Assembly (NCBI RefSeq): GCF_003130075.1
Contig: NZ_NRCW01000001.1
Location: forward strand, 186,001 to 250,000
Direction of reading: 5' to 3'
Origin: Aggregatibacter segnis
GTDB taxonomy: Bacteria > Pseudomonadota > Gammaproteobacteria > Enterobacterales > Pasteurellaceae
Length of the DNA: 64,000 nucleotides
Under the pieces are notes generated by a model that saw only the letters and a list, made by a program, of their open reading frames with translations, had not been told where the DNA came from and did not search any database. Within the stretch, counting starts at the first letter, position 1. Each line of letters opens with the position of its first letter. Shown piece after piece: positions 17,125 to 26,876 of this stretch. The translations under genes and the position numbers were made by a program.

Positions 17125-19680
17125 ATGAATCGAACAGGGTTATTCAACTTATCTTGGGAACGTTATCTTAATTTATTGTTTCTCTTGTTAACGGTCGGTT
17201 TTCTTACTAGCGGCGTTGTCACATTCATTGCCGCGAACTGGGATTATCTTTCCGATTTAACGAAGATTTATGGATTGCAAACGTTGTTCGTTTTTTCTGT
17301 GATTATAGGCGGTTATTTTTTTATGCGCGAAAGTCGTCAATTAGCAGCGGAGAAATTAAAACTTGTTTCGGTTGCGTTCTTCTTTGGTACTGCCGTGCTG
17401 ATTGGCGCTACCTTGGCACTCGTTGGGCAAACATATCAAACGGGCGCGAATACATGGGAATTGTTTGCCATTTGGTCGGTGTGCCAAATTCCATGGTTGC
17501 TTTTGTTGCCTAATGTTGCTTCCGCTTTATTGCTGATTGTCACAGCAAATTTAGCTTTGTATTTACTTCAGATCGATAATTATGACTATGCTGCTGTTTA
17601 TGGCGTATTTCTCAACGCTATTGGCTTGGTATTCAGTGAAGTTTTTACACGACAATTACATGACGAACGTTGGCGAATCTTACCCAAAATCTTGCTTGGT
17701 TTTGTGATCATACATCTCTTCGGCATTCGTTTTATGGCCTATGACACGATGTTTGATACTGATTTTGGTTGGTTTTCGGTGCTAAATTTCTTGATCGTGA
17801 GTGTGCCTTCTGCCGCATTATTTTATTTTTATAAGCAATATCGTTTTGATTTCACCAATTTAATTGCAAGTGCATTGGGGATAATTGTTGCCTTTAGCAT
17901 GTTGCTCTTTTCTCATATCAATTCTGCGGATGCCGTTTTTTCGAGTGGTTTGTTGATTTTTGTGCTGACGATCTTGGCAATGAAATATCTGTACAAGCTT
18001 TATCAAGCACGTTATCCGCAACATAAGAAAATGCCTTGGGCATTATCCGTTCTATTTATTTTTGCCATTCTCATCGGTATGGTCACCGCCATTATTTGGG
18101 CGGCGTTTATTCTTGATATATCTGACCCGTTGCTCTCTGTACTTGCTTTGGCGATCGCAATGTTGCTTACCGCACTGGGATTACATCGTGCTTATCCGCA
18201 AGCAAGTAATGAAATGTCGCTAGTGGTTGGTATTTGTTTTTTGATGGGATATGGTTTACTTGGTGGTTATTTATGGTTTGATCATTTGGAGAGTGAGTCT
18301 AGCGAAACAACGCAGATTTTTGTACCGTTGTTGTTTTCCTGTGTGGTCGGTGCTTTTTATTTCGTCCGTAAAGAAGTTTGGCTACAAACCTTAACGGTAG
18401 TAAGTATCTTAAGCATGTGGCACCTCAGTTACGTGGAGGACATTGCATCCGGTTCTTTGTCTTTGACTTATCTTTCTATGTTGTGCTGTATTTGTGTTTT
18501 TGTAGGGCAGTTCTTATGGATGATAAAACACCAGCAGAGCGAGGCAGTAACACCGCTTGCTTGGGGGCTTTTATTTTTTAGTCTCAGCTCTTGGATGTAT
18601 TCCGCGTCCCAAGCATTCTTTCCTTGGATTCATCATTTCAGCGAGGTCGCCGACGAGTTACCGTCCATTGATACGTTCTCAGACTTGTTTAATGTCATTA
18701 CCTATGGTGCTTTTTCACGAGCGACATTGACATTTTCATGGTGGGTGCCGTTTTTTGTTTGTCTTACACCTTTCTGTGTTTATTGGGTTATCAGCTTCTT
18801 TTTTAAATCTGCGCTGGCGGAAAAGTGGTTTATTGCCATTGTTTTCACGCTCTTTACGATTAGTTTTGTGGCTCAACCGTCTATTTTATTTTTTATTGCC
18901 CTGTGGTTGATTGCCTATGTTTCGGCAAGCCGATCTTTATTTTTTATCGCTTTATTGGCGCTCATTACAAATTTAGCGCTTTATTATTACATGCTCTTTA
19001 TCCCATTGCTTTATAAGTCGTTTTTACTCTTATGCTTTGGCGCATTGTTTTCTTGTGTGGCATTTTATTTGCATTGGAAATATAAAGTGACGACACAAAG
19101 TGCGGTGGATTTTTCTGGTGTTTCTAAAAGAAAACCGTTGATAGCACTGCTTATCGCGTTACTGATGTTATCGCCATTAAATTATAAGGTATGGCAATTT
19201 GAAAACGTGTTAGCGAGCGGTAAGCCGATCGTGCTAAAAATTGCGCCGATGGATCCGCGTTCGTTAATGCAAGGGGATTATATGTCCTTGAATTACGCCA
19301 TTTTGCAGGATATTGCAGCGCAACTTAATGATGAGCCCGACCAACTAAATGACGAGCAAATCCGTGAAAAGGATATTTGGCAGACAACGAGCAAACGACA
19401 ACCTAAACGGGTTTATGCCTTAATTCATCAAAATGAGCAGGGCATTGCTACCTTATGTCGCGTGGAAAAAACTAAACCGACGGATTTCACGGGGTGCGAA
19501 CCAAACCTGTATTTACCGATTAATAACACTGGCTGGTCGCCGGCATTGCCAAGCCAAGAATATTTCTTTGCAGAAGGAAAAGGGCAATATTATGCGCAGG
19601 CAGAGTACGCCGAATATCGTTTTAAAGACGGCATTTTATTGCTTGCTCGTTTGTTGGATCAGAGTTTAAAACCTTTATAA
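17125..19680 (+). CDS. Fused DUF2157-DUF4401-GDYXXLXY membrane protein
   Basis: This 851-residue protein has about 20 membrane helices. The N-terminal part (about 1-330) resembles DUF2157, with SGVVTFIAANWDYLS and the GATLALVGQTYQTGAN motif. The middle part resembles DUF4401. The C-terminal periplasmic domain contains the eponymous GDYMSLNY motif inside MDPRSLMQGDYMSLNYAI. In many bacteria these parts are separate adjacent genes. The start at 17125 has an AAGGA site nine bases upstream; an upstream TTG is rejected. Function is unknown. The gene stands alone between the TonB receptor and cmoA. A USS is used as coding sequence near residue 660. Confidence 0.8.
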   Translation: MNRTGLFNLSWERYLNLLFLLLTVGFLTSGVVTFIAANWDYLSDLTKIYGLQTLFVFSVIIGGYFFMRESRQLAAEKLKLVSVAFFFGTAVLIGATLALVGQTYQTGANTWELFAIWSVCQIPWLLLLPNVASALLLIVTANLALYLLQIDNYDYAAVYGVFLNAIGLVFSEVFTRQLHDERWRILPKILLGFVIIHLFGIRFMAYDTMFDTDFGWFSVLNFLIVSVPSAALFYFYKQYRFDFTNLIASALGIIVAFSMLLFSHINSADAVFSSGLLIFVLTILAMKYLYKLYQARYPQHKKMPWALSVLFIFAILIGMVTAIIWAAFILDISDPLLSVLALAIAMLLTALGLHRAYPQASNEMSLVVGICFLMGYGLLGGYLWFDHLESESSETTQIFVPLLFSCVVGAFYFVRKEVWLQTLTVVSILSMWHLSYVEDIASGSLSLTYLSMLCCICVFVGQFLWMIKHQQSEAVTPLAWGLLFFSLSSWMYSASQAFFPWIHHFSEVADELPSIDTFSDLFNVITYGAFSRATLTFSWWVPFFVCLTPFCVYWVISFFFKSALAEKWFIAIVFTLFTISFVAQPSILFFIALWLIAYVSASRSLFFIALLALITNLALYYYMLFIPLLYKSFLLLCFGALFSCVAFYLHWKYKVTTQSAVDFSGVSKRKPLIALLIALLMLSPLNYKVWQFENVLASGKPIVLKIAPMDPRSLMQGDYMSLNYAILQDIAAQLNDEPDQLNDEQIREKDIWQTTSKRQPKRVYALIHQNEQGIATLCRVEKTKPTDFTGCEPNLYLPINNTGWSPALPSQEYFFAEGKGQYYAQAEYAEYRFKDGILLLARLLDQSLKPL

Positions 19681-19709
19681 AAACGAGAATAAGGTTGTCG
19701 ATAGATAAG

Positions 19710-19760
19710 AAAAAAGTGCGGTGGATTTTTAAAACGTTTTACGTCCACCGCACTTTTTTT
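19710..19760. terminator. USS-pair terminator between the DUF2157 protein and cmoA
   Basis: AAAAAAGTGCGGTGGA and TCCACCGCACTTTTTTT form a stem of about 16 bp with a short loop, between convergent genes, with A and T runs outside. Confidence 0.85.
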
Positions 19761-19775
19761 ATTTTGAGCTTGCGC

Positions 19776-20540
<765 letters not shown>

Positions 20541-20583
20541 TTAGAGAAAGTTTTTAACTGAGCAAATAAATTTCGCTTTCCAA

Positions 20584-20612
20584 TTCAAAAGCCCAGGCAA
20601 TTTCCGTATAAT
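20584..20612 (+). promoter_or_regulatory. Predicted aspS promoter
   Basis: TTCAAA (20584-20589) and TATAAT (20607-20612) are separated by 17 bases, about 50 bases before the aspS ATG. Confidence 0.6.
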
Positions 20613-20662
20613 CGCACGGTTAATTTCTCTTTAATGATCCAGAATATAATAAGGAATAAAAA

Positions 20663-22429
20663 ATGATGCGTTCACATTATTGCGGTGCGTTAAACCGCGC
20701 AAATATCGGTCAGGAAGTAACATTAAGCGGTTGGGTTCATCGCCGCCGCGATTTAGGTGGGTTGATCTTTATTGATATGCGCGATCGTGATGGCATCGTG
20801 CAAGTGTGTTTCGGCCCGAAATACCAAGAGGCGTTGACCGCGGCTGCTGGTTTGCGTAACGAATTTTGTATTCAAATCAAAGGTGAAGTGATTGCTCGCC
20901 CGGATAACCAAATCAATAAAAACATGGCGACCGGTGAAGTGGAAGTATTGGCAAAAGCATTGAAAATTTACAACACTTCCGATGTGTTGCCGTTAGACTT
21001 CAACCAAAACAACACGGAAGAACAACGTTTAAAATACCGTTATTTGGATTTACGCCGTCCGGAAATGGCACAACGTTTGAAAACACGTGCGAAAATCACC
21101 AGTTTTGTACGTCGTTTCATGGATGACAATGGTTTCTTAGATATTGAAACGCCAATGCTAACCAAAGCAACACCGGAAGGCGCGCGTGACTATTTAGTGC
21201 CGAGCCGTGTACATAAAGGCAAATTCTATGCCTTGCCACAATCACCACAGCTTTTTAAACAGCTTTTAATGATGTCCGGTTTTGACCGTTATTATCAAAT
21301 CGTGAAATGTTTCCGTGATGAAGATTTGCGTGCGGATCGTCAACCGGAATTTACCCAAATCGATGTGGAAACCTCTTTCCTGACAGCGCCTGAAGTGCGT
21401 GAGATTATGGAACGCATGGTGCACGGTTTATGGCAAAATATCATTGGTGTGGATTTAGGCAAATTCCCGGTGATGACTTGGCATGAAGCGATGAATCGCT
21501 TTGGTTCCGATAAGCCGGATTTGCGTAACCCGCTTGAACTAGTCGATGTTGCAGACCTCGTTAAAGAGGTGGATTTCAAAGTGTTCCAAGGACCGGCCAA
21601 TGATCCAAATGGTCGTGTGGCTGTCATTCGTGTACCAAATGGCAGCGAAATTACACGTAAACAAATTGATGAATACACCCAATTTGTTGGGATCTACGGT
21701 GCGAAAGGTTTGGCTTGGGCGAAAGTGAATGATATCAATGCGGGCCTTGAAGGCGTTCAAAGCCCGATTGCGAAATTCTTAAATGAAGACGTATGGAAAG
21801 CGTTAGCAGAACGCGTGAAAGCACAAAATGGTGATATCTTGTTCTTCGGTGCAGATAAATGGCAAACCACCACTGATGCCATGGGCGCATTGCGTTTGAA
21901 ACTGGGTCGCGATCTCGGCTTAACCCGTTTAGACGAATGGCAACCGCTTTGGGTCATTGATTTCCCTATGTTCGAACGTGATGATGAAGGCAATTTGGCG
22001 GCAATGCACCACCCATTCACATCGCCGCGTGATTTCACACCGGAACAATTGGAAGCGGATCCGACAAGTGCGGTCGCTAATGCTTACGATATGGTCATTA
22101 ACGGCTACGAAGTCGGCGGCGGTTCTGTGCGTATTTTCGATCCGAAAATGCAACAAACTGTATTCCGTATTCTTGGCATTAACGAACAAGAACAACGCGA
22201 AAAATTTGGTTTCTTGTTGGATGCATTGAAATTCGGTACACCGCCACACGCAGGTTTGGCATTCGGTTTAGACCGTTTAACCATGCTTTTAACCGGCACT
22301 GAAAATATTCGTGATGTCATCGCCTTCCCGAAAACCACGGCAGCGGCGTGCTTAATGACCGAAGCGCCAAGTTTTGCGAATCCGCAGGCATTAGGTGAGT
22401 TGAGCATTCAGGTTGTAAAAGCTGAGTAA
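20663..22429 (+). CDS. aspS: Aspartyl-tRNA synthetase
   Basis: This class II aminoacyl-tRNA synthetase charges tRNA-Asp. The 588-residue protein has the N-terminal OB-fold anticodon domain ([24 protein letters not shown]). Motif 2 is visible in [21 protein letters not shown], the bacterial GAD insertion at about 300-400, and motif 3 in [13 protein letters not shown]. Length fits the bacterial type. Two tandem ATGs exist; AAGGA is seven bases before the first. A USS is read as coding sequence near residue 470. It is divergent from cmoA and is followed by a USS hairpin. Confidence 0.97.
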   Translation: MMRSHYCGALNRANIGQEVTLSGWVHRRRDLGGLIFIDMRDRDGIVQVCFGPKYQEALTAAAGLRNEFCIQIKGEVIARPDNQINKNMATGEVEVLAKALKIYNTSDVLPLDFNQNNTEEQRLKYRYLDLRRPEMAQRLKTRAKITSFVRRFMDDNGFLDIETPMLTKATPEGARDYLVPSRVHKGKFYALPQSPQLFKQLLMMSGFDRYYQIVKCFRDEDLRADRQPEFTQIDVETSFLTAPEVREIMERMVHGLWQNIIGVDLGKFPVMTWHEAMNRFGSDKPDLRNPLELVDVADLVKEVDFKVFQGPANDPNGRVAVIRVPNGSEITRKQIDEYTQFVGIYGAKGLAWAKVNDINAGLEGVQSPIAKFLNEDVWKALAERVKAQNGDILFFGADKWQTTTDAMGALRLKLGRDLGLTRLDEWQPLWVIDFPMFERDDEGNLAAMHHPFTSPRDFTPEQLEADPTSAVANAYDMVINGYEVGGGSVRIFDPKMQQTVFRILGINEQEQREKFGFLLDALKFGTPPHAGLAFGLDRLTMLLTGTENIRDVIAFPKTTAAACLMTEAPSFANPQALGELSIQVVKAE

Positions 22430-22448
22430 TGTTGAAATTTAAATAATA

Positions 22449-22478
22449 AAGTGCGGTCAATTTTGACCGCATTTTTTA
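22449..22478 (+). terminator. USS-based terminator of aspS
   Basis: AAAGTGCGGTCAA pairs with TTGACCGCATTTTTT, with a single mismatch in the second USS copy, and ends in a T-run. It sits 20 bases after the aspS stop codon. Confidence 0.85.
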
Positions 22479-22488
22479 TGGAGAGTAA

Positions 22489-22884
22489 ATGAAGCAACCT
22501 ACATCATTAAAAGTAATTGCAGGGATTAATATCCTTGCTTCAGTGATTGGATTTTTGTTAGTTTTCTATACCTTATGGGATGGGTGGCGAACTTTAGGAT
22601 ATGTAGTTCCTGGAGTTATCCCCTATTTGATTTTTGCATTTGTAGTTTCTTTCCTTGTATTTTTATCTTCTATTGTTATGCTTGAAGGTAAATCATGGGG
22701 AAGAACACTCTATATAGTGATAGGATGTTTGTCTGTTGTCAGTGATTTTATCGATGGCGGATATGCAGATAAAGATGCAATTAGAAGTCTAATTACATTA
22801 TGTATTTGGGGATTTTTCCTATATCGTCCAATTATTAATGAATATTTCAAGTCTTCAAAAATAGAAAACGTTCAAAATAATTAG
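22489..22884 (+). CDS. Hypothetical four-helix membrane protein
   Basis: This 131-residue protein has four predicted membrane helices (about 8-27, 40-66, 75-92 and 100-115) and a short charged tail. A GGAGAG site precedes the ATG. I do not recognise the family with certainty. The gene is AT-rich and uses ATA, AGA and GGA codons more than its neighbours, which may mark recent acquisition. It lies between two USS hairpins, so it is probably transcribed alone or as read-through from aspS. Confidence 0.7.
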   Translation: MKQPTSLKVIAGINILASVIGFLLVFYTLWDGWRTLGYVVPGVIPYLIFAFVVSFLVFLSSIVMLEGKSWGRTLYIVIGCLSVVSDFIDGGYADKDAIRSLITLCIWGFFLYRPIINEYFKSSKIENVQNN

Positions 22885-22900
22885 TTTCATTATTCTTATG

Positions 22901-22942
22901 GTGCGGTCAAAAACTCAACGGATTTTGACCGCGATTTCTTTT
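22901..22942 (+). terminator. Terminator with degenerate USS arms after the 131-residue protein
   Basis: GCGGTCAAAA and TTTTGACCGC form a ten-pair stem, followed by GATTTCTTTTTT. Both arms look like decayed USS copies (GTGCGGTCA and TGACCGCGA). Confidence 0.75.
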
Positions 22943-23072
22943 TTAGATAAAAAATTTTATCTACTAAAATAAATTGCTTTTTTGGTGTGATAACTTGCAT
23001 TACTTTTTGGTTTTGAAGTTATTAACTAAAATTTTCAATAAATCAAAATTTTATTCTTTTATTTCTCTCTGG

Positions 23073-23111
23073 ATAGAATTTTATTTTCTTTACTGGGTTG
23101 TGAAATTCTAT
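23073..23111. other. Inverted repeat upstream of the Nramp-like gene
   Basis: ATAGAATTT (23073-23081) and AAATTCTAT (23103-23111) are perfect complements 21 bases apart, 52 bases before the start codon of the transporter. It could be an operator or a leader hairpin. The rest of the 278-base gap is AT-rich, with nothing else I can assign. Confidence 0.35.
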
Positions 23112-23162
23112 TATAAATGAGTCCTTTCCCGCATTTATGGTCAATTTATAAGAGAGAATTTT

Positions 23163-24431
23163 ATGAGTGAAGTTTCAAATTCAGTAGAAAAATCCACGTG
23201 GGCGACTAAATTCGCTGCGTTAGGTCCGGGCATCGTTATGGCATCGGCTGCCGTTGGTGGTTCGCATATTATCGCTTCCACCCAAGCGGGTGCGATTTAT
23301 GGCTGGGAGTTAGTGAGCATTGTGATTCTCGCTAATTTATTTAAATACCCGTTTTTCCGTTTCGGCGTGCAATATACCTTAGATACCGGCAATACCTTGT
23401 TGGAAGGTTATCGCCAAAAAGGGCAATTCTATTTGTGGTTGTTCCTTGCGTTAAACATCTTTGCTACGGTCATTAATACGGCAGCGGTGGGCTTATTAAC
23501 CGCCGCGATCTTAACGTTTATCATCCCTATTCCGTTGCCAATGCCGGTGTTGAGTTCATTGGTAATTGTCGTGATTACCGGCATTTTATTGTTAGGGAAA
23601 TACCGCTTATTAGACAGCTTATCGAAAATCATCATGATCGCGTTAACCGTGACAACAGTCAGTGCCGTGGTGATTGCGTTTATGCGTAATGGCATGCAAG
23701 GTGTTGCACCGGCAGATTTCATTGCGCCTTCCCCGTGGGAATTAAGCAAATTGGCATTTTTGGTGGCATTAATGGGTTGGATGCCGGCGCCGATTGAAAT
23801 TTCTGCGATTAACTCCATGTGGGTGGTGGCAAAACGTCGCTTGACCAAAGTGTCTTATCAAGACGGTTTGTTTGACTTCAACGTTGGTTACATCGGTACG
23901 GCGATTTTAGCGGTCGTGTTCTTGGCGCTTGGTGCGTTGGTACAATTCGGCTCACCTGAAACCGTGGAAATGGTGGGCGGTAAATATATCGCGCAATTAA
24001 TCAATATGTATGCCAGCACCATCGGTGAATGGGCGCGTTTATTGATTGCCGTGATTGCCTTCATGTGTATGTTTGGCACAACTATCACCGTTATCGACGG
24101 TTATTCCCGTACCAACGTCGAATCCTTGCGTTTATTACTTGGTAAACGCGAAAGCACAGTAAGAACCTTGAATATTGCCATGGTGCTTGCCGCTGCCTCC
24201 GGTTTGGCGATTATTTTCTACTTTAATAACGCCGTTGGCCCGATGTTGAAATTCGCGATGATTGCGTCCTTTGTTTCTGCGCCGGTCTTTGCATGGTTGA
24301 ACTTGTCCTTAACCATGAAAGCGAAACACAGCGTGAAAGGCGGATTATTGTGGTTGTCCTTTATCGGCTTATTCTATTTAACCGCGTTTGCCGCACTCTT
24401 TATTGCACAGCAAGCCGGCTGGTTAGGCTAA
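23163..24431 (+). CDS. Nramp-family transporter lacking the canonical metal-binding motif
   Basis: This 422-residue, 11-helix protein has the Nramp fold signature LGPGIVMASAAVGGSHI in helix 1 and helix 6 MGWMPAPIEISAINS. In transition-metal Nramps helix 1 carries DPGN and helix 6 carries a methionine in A-x-x-MPHN. Here DPGN is replaced by VGGS and MPHN by MPAP. The annotation as a manganese or iron transporter therefore should not be assumed; magnesium, another cation or an organic solute are possible. A good GAGAG site precedes the ATG. It is followed by a USS hairpin and nudB. Confidence 0.82.
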   Translation: MSEVSNSVEKSTWATKFAALGPGIVMASAAVGGSHIIASTQAGAIYGWELVSIVILANLFKYPFFRFGVQYTLDTGNTLLEGYRQKGQFYLWLFLALNIFATVINTAAVGLLTAAILTFIIPIPLPMPVLSSLVIVVITGILLLGKYRLLDSLSKIIMIALTVTTVSAVVIAFMRNGMQGVAPADFIAPSPWELSKLAFLVALMGWMPAPIEISAINSMWVVAKRRLTKVSYQDGLFDFNVGYIGTAILAVVFLALGALVQFGSPETVEMVGGKYIAQLINMYASTIGEWARLLIAVIAFMCMFGTTITVIDGYSRTNVESLRLLLGKRESTVRTLNIAMVLAAASGLAIIFYFNNAVGPMLKFAMIASFVSAPVFAWLNLSLTMKAKHSVKGGLLWLSFIGLFYLTAFAALFIAQQAGWLG

Positions 24432-24448
24432 AAATTTCTCTAAAAACG

Positions 24449-24480
24449 ACCGCACTTTAAGGGTTTCTTTAAAGTGCGGT
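24449..24480 (+). terminator. USS-pair hairpin after the Nramp-like gene
   Basis: ACCGCACTTTAA (24449-24460) and TTAAAGTGCGGT (24469-24480) are a perfect 12-bp inverted repeat with an eight-base loop. The T-run is poor (TCTTGTTT), so termination may be partial. Confidence 0.6.
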
Positions 24481-24542
24481 TCTTGTTTACGTTATTTTGC
24501 GTGAAAATACATGGCGAACTTTTTATTTGCGTGGATATCCAT

Positions 24543-24989
24543 TTGAAATACAAAAACAACCAATCTGTCCTTGTTGTCATTTATGCCAAAGAGAGCGGCA
24601 GAGTACTCATGCTACAACGGCGAGACGATGCGGATTTCTGGCAATCTGTAACCGGTTCCCTCGAGGAAAATGAAATACCGTATGACGCGGCAGTGCGTGA
24701 AGTTTGGGAAGAAGTGCGGTTAAAAACGCCGTCAAAAAGCACCGCACTTTGGGATTGTCATGAAAGCGTAACGTTTGAAATTTTTCCGCATTTCCGCTAT
24801 AAATACGCACCGAATGTTACCCACTGCCGAGAGCACTGGTTTTTGTTGGCAGTGGAGCAGGAATTTACCCCTGAATTAACCGAACATCTCGCTTTTCAAT
24901 GGGTTTCGCCGGCACAAGCGATTCAAATGACGAAATCCCCTAATAACGCGGAAGCGATAAGAAAATATTTATTTAATTTGACAAAATAG
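24543..24989 (+). CDS. nudB: Dihydroneopterin triphosphate diphosphatase (Nudix)
   Basis: NudB removes pyrophosphate from dihydroneopterin triphosphate in folate synthesis. The Nudix box GSLEENEIPYDAAVREVWEEV is complete, and VLMLQRRDDADFWQSVTG is as in E. coli. No ATG precedes the conserved region. The candidates are TTG at 24543 (GGAT seven bases upstream, giving about 148 residues, as chosen here) or GTG at 24531. The longer frame begins inside a USS. Two USS copies in inverted orientation lie in the coding region at 24712-24749. yebC follows 12 bases later, as in related genomes. Confidence 0.88.
   Translation: MKYKNNQSVLVVIYAKESGRVLMLQRRDDADFWQSVTGSLEENEIPYDAAVREVWEEVRLKTPSKSTALWDCHESVTFEIFPHFRYKYAPNVTHCREHWFLLAVEQEFTPELTEHLAFQWVSPAQAIQMTKSPNNAEAIRKYLFNLTK
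24712..24749. repeat. Inverted USS pair inside the nudB coding sequence
   Basis: AAGTGCGGT (24712-24720) and ACCGCACTT (24741-24749) face each other within the nudB reading frame, encoding the poorly conserved segment between the Nudix box and LWDCHESV. With the pair at 24449-24480 this puts four USS cores within 301 bases. Confidence 0.9.
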
Positions 24990-25001
24990 AAGGAAAACAA
25001 C

Positions 25002-25742
25002 ATGGCAGGCCATAGTAAGTGGGCAAATATTAAACACCGTAAAGCGGCACAAGATGCGCAACGTGGCAAAATCTTTACTAAATTAATTCGTGAATTGGTA
25101 ACCGCTGCAAAAATTGGTGGCGGCGATGTGGGATCGAACCCACGTTTACGTGCGGCAGTGGATAAAGCGCTCAGCAACAACATGACCCGTGATACCATTA
25201 ACCGTGCTATTGAGCGTGGTGTTGGTGGTGGCGATGACACCAATATGGAAACCAAAATCTATGAAGGTTACGGCCCGGGTGGCACGGCTGTCATGGTGGA
25301 ATGTTTAAGCGATAACGCCAACCGTACCATTTCCCAAGTTCGTCCAAGTTTTACCAAATGTGGCGGTAACTTAGGCACGGAAGGCTCAGTTGGTTATTTG
25401 TTCAGTAAAAAAGGATTGATTTTAGTTCTCCAAGCGGATGAAGATGCACTAATGGAAGCGGCAATCGAAGCGGGTGCAGATGATGTTCAACCACAAGATG
25501 ACGGTTCTTTCGAAATTTATACCGCTTGGGAAGAATTAGGTGCTGTGCGTGACGGTATTGAAGCCGCCGGTTTTAAAATTGAAAGCGCTGAAGTGACAAT
25601 GATTCCATCAACAACCGTAGATTTGGATGCGGAAAATGCACCGAAACTATTGCGTTTAATTGATATGTTGGAAGACTGTGATGACGTACAAAACGTTTAT
25701 CACAACGGTGAAATCAGCGATGAAGTCGCTGCAATGCTATAA
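25002..25742 (+). CDS. yebC: YebC/TACO1-family protein
   Basis: This 246-residue protein starts [28 protein letters not shown], the family hallmark, and contains [21 protein letters not shown]. Members act as transcriptional regulators in some bacteria and as factors that relieve ribosome stalling at proline-rich stretches in others. Which applies here is not shown. It lies between nudB and a lipoprotein gene, just before ruvCAB, the order seen in other Pasteurellaceae. A GAAGGAAA site precedes the ATG. Confidence 0.96.
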   Translation: MAGHSKWANIKHRKAAQDAQRGKIFTKLIRELVTAAKIGGGDVGSNPRLRAAVDKALSNNMTRDTINRAIERGVGGGDDTNMETKIYEGYGPGGTAVMVECLSDNANRTISQVRPSFTKCGGNLGTEGSVGYLFSKKGLILVLQADEDALMEAAIEAGADDVQPQDDGSFEIYTAWEELGAVRDGIEAAGFKIESAEVTMIPSTTVDLDAENAPKLLRLIDMLEDCDDVQNVYHNGEISDEVAAML

Positions 25743-25751
25743 GGAGCATTT

Positions 25752-26183
25752 ATGAAATTTGTTAAAGTATTATCCGCGGTTGCAACGGTTGCTATTTTGA
25801 GCGCTTGCTCTCATGCAACGGCAAAAATGGAGCAAAAAACAGCTGGTGCCATGGCGAGTATTACGGATAAAACAGTAGTGTATTCTTGCAACAAGAAAAC
25901 CGTGACTGCCGTGTATCAATTTGAAGGTCAAGAACCGACAGGTGCAATGGTGATGGTCGGCAATAAAGTGATCGCTAAAGACTTTGCTCGTGATGCCGCT
26001 CAAAAAGATTTTACCGCATTTACTTCCGGCAACTATGTGTGGAATGTTGACAGCGGTTTAACCTTGGATAAATTTGATTCTGTCGTACCGGTAAATCTTT
26101 TACAAAAAGGCAAAAAATCCGACAAGATTATTGTGAAAAACTGTGATGTGAACGCGAAAGCGACCGCAAAAGCAAATCAATAA
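25752..26183 (+). CDS. Lipoprotein resembling adhesin/lysozyme-inhibitor ACP family
   Basis: The 143-residue precursor has a lipoprotein signal with lipobox LSAC and C19 as the modified cysteine. The mature part has one disulfide candidate (YSCNKK near 45 and KNCDVNA near 131) and the pattern V-Y-x-C-x5-V-x-A-x-Y followed by W-N-V-D. This recalls the ACP/MliC-like lysozyme inhibitors of Neisseria and Haemophilus surface proteins. The similarity is by eye and the role is not proven. An AAGGAG site lies just before the ATG and the gene starts nine bases after yebC. Confidence 0.7.
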   Translation: MKFVKVLSAVATVAILSACSHATAKMEQKTAGAMASITDKTVVYSCNKKTVTAVYQFEGQEPTGAMVMVGNKVIAKDFARDAAQKDFTAFTSGNYVWNVDSGLTLDKFDSVVPVNLLQKGKKSDKIIVKNCDVNAKATAKANQ

Positions 26184-26200
26184 ACTTTCACTTCAAATAA

Positions 26201-26230
26201 AAACGGCTAGGTCTTCTAGCCGTTTGTTTT
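26201..26230 (+). terminator. Terminator between the lipoprotein gene and ruvC
   Basis: AAACGGCTAG (26201-26210) and CTAGCCGTTT (26216-26225) are perfect complements with a five-base loop, followed by GTTTTAT. Confidence 0.85.
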
Positions 26231-26240
26231 ATACCTGATT

Positions 26241-26813
26241 ATGACAATTATTTTAGGCATTGACCCCGGTTCTCGCGTGACCGGTTATGGCGTTATCCGA
26301 CAAACCGGTCGACAATTGGAATACCTTGGCAGTGGTGCCATTCGCACTCAAGTAGATGAGTTGCCAACCCGTTTAAAACGTATTTATGCCGGTGTGACGG
26401 AAATCATCACGCAATTTCAACCGGATATGTTTGCGATTGAACAAGTGTTTATGGCGAAAAATGCGGATTCAGCCCTTAAACTAGGGCAGGCACGTGGCAC
26501 GGCGATTGTTGCGGCAGTGAATCATGATTTGCCGGTGTTTGAATATGCCGCCCGTTTAGTCAAACAAACCGTGGTCGGTATTGGTTCGGCGGATAAGGTT
26601 CAGGTACAAGAGATGGTCACCCGAATTCTTAAACTTTCCGATAAGCCACAAGCTGATGCGGCGGATGCTTTAGCGATCGCCATTACGCATGCCCATTCCA
26701 TACAGCACTCTTTCCATGTGGCAGATGCCGCGGGTCAAAATGAAACGCAGGAAAAATTGACCGCACTTTTACGCACTCGATATAGTCGAGGCCGTTTCCG
26801 TTTAAAAATTTAA
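26241..26813 (+). CDS. ruvC: Holliday junction resolvase RuvC
   Basis: RuvC is the endonuclease that cuts Holliday junctions. In the 190-residue protein the four catalytic acidic residues are visible: D8 (LGIDPGSR), E67 (FAIEQVF), D139 and D142 ([12 protein letters not shown]). Length is slightly longer than the E. coli protein because of a C-terminal stretch encoded in part by a USS (near residue 173). It is the first of the ruvC-ruvA-ruvB group; yebC is upstream, as in many proteobacteria. Confidence 0.97.
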   Translation: MTIILGIDPGSRVTGYGVIRQTGRQLEYLGSGAIRTQVDELPTRLKRIYAGVTEIITQFQPDMFAIEQVFMAKNADSALKLGQARGTAIVAAVNHDLPVFEYAARLVKQTVVGIGSADKVQVQEMVTRILKLSDKPQADAADALAIAITHAHSIQHSFHVADAAGQNETQEKLTALLRTRYSRGRFRLKI

Positions 26814-26836
26814 CTGGATATTTATCCAGTTTTATT
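26812..26836 (+). terminator. Hairpin between ruvC and ruvA
   Basis: AACTGGATA and TATCCAGTT form a nine-pair stem that overlaps the ruvC stop codon, followed by TTATTTTAT. It may partially terminate and uncouple ruvC from ruvAB. Confidence 0.6.
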
Positions 26837-26876
26837 TTATGCTACGCACAATTTTTTACAGTTAACGAGAATTGCT

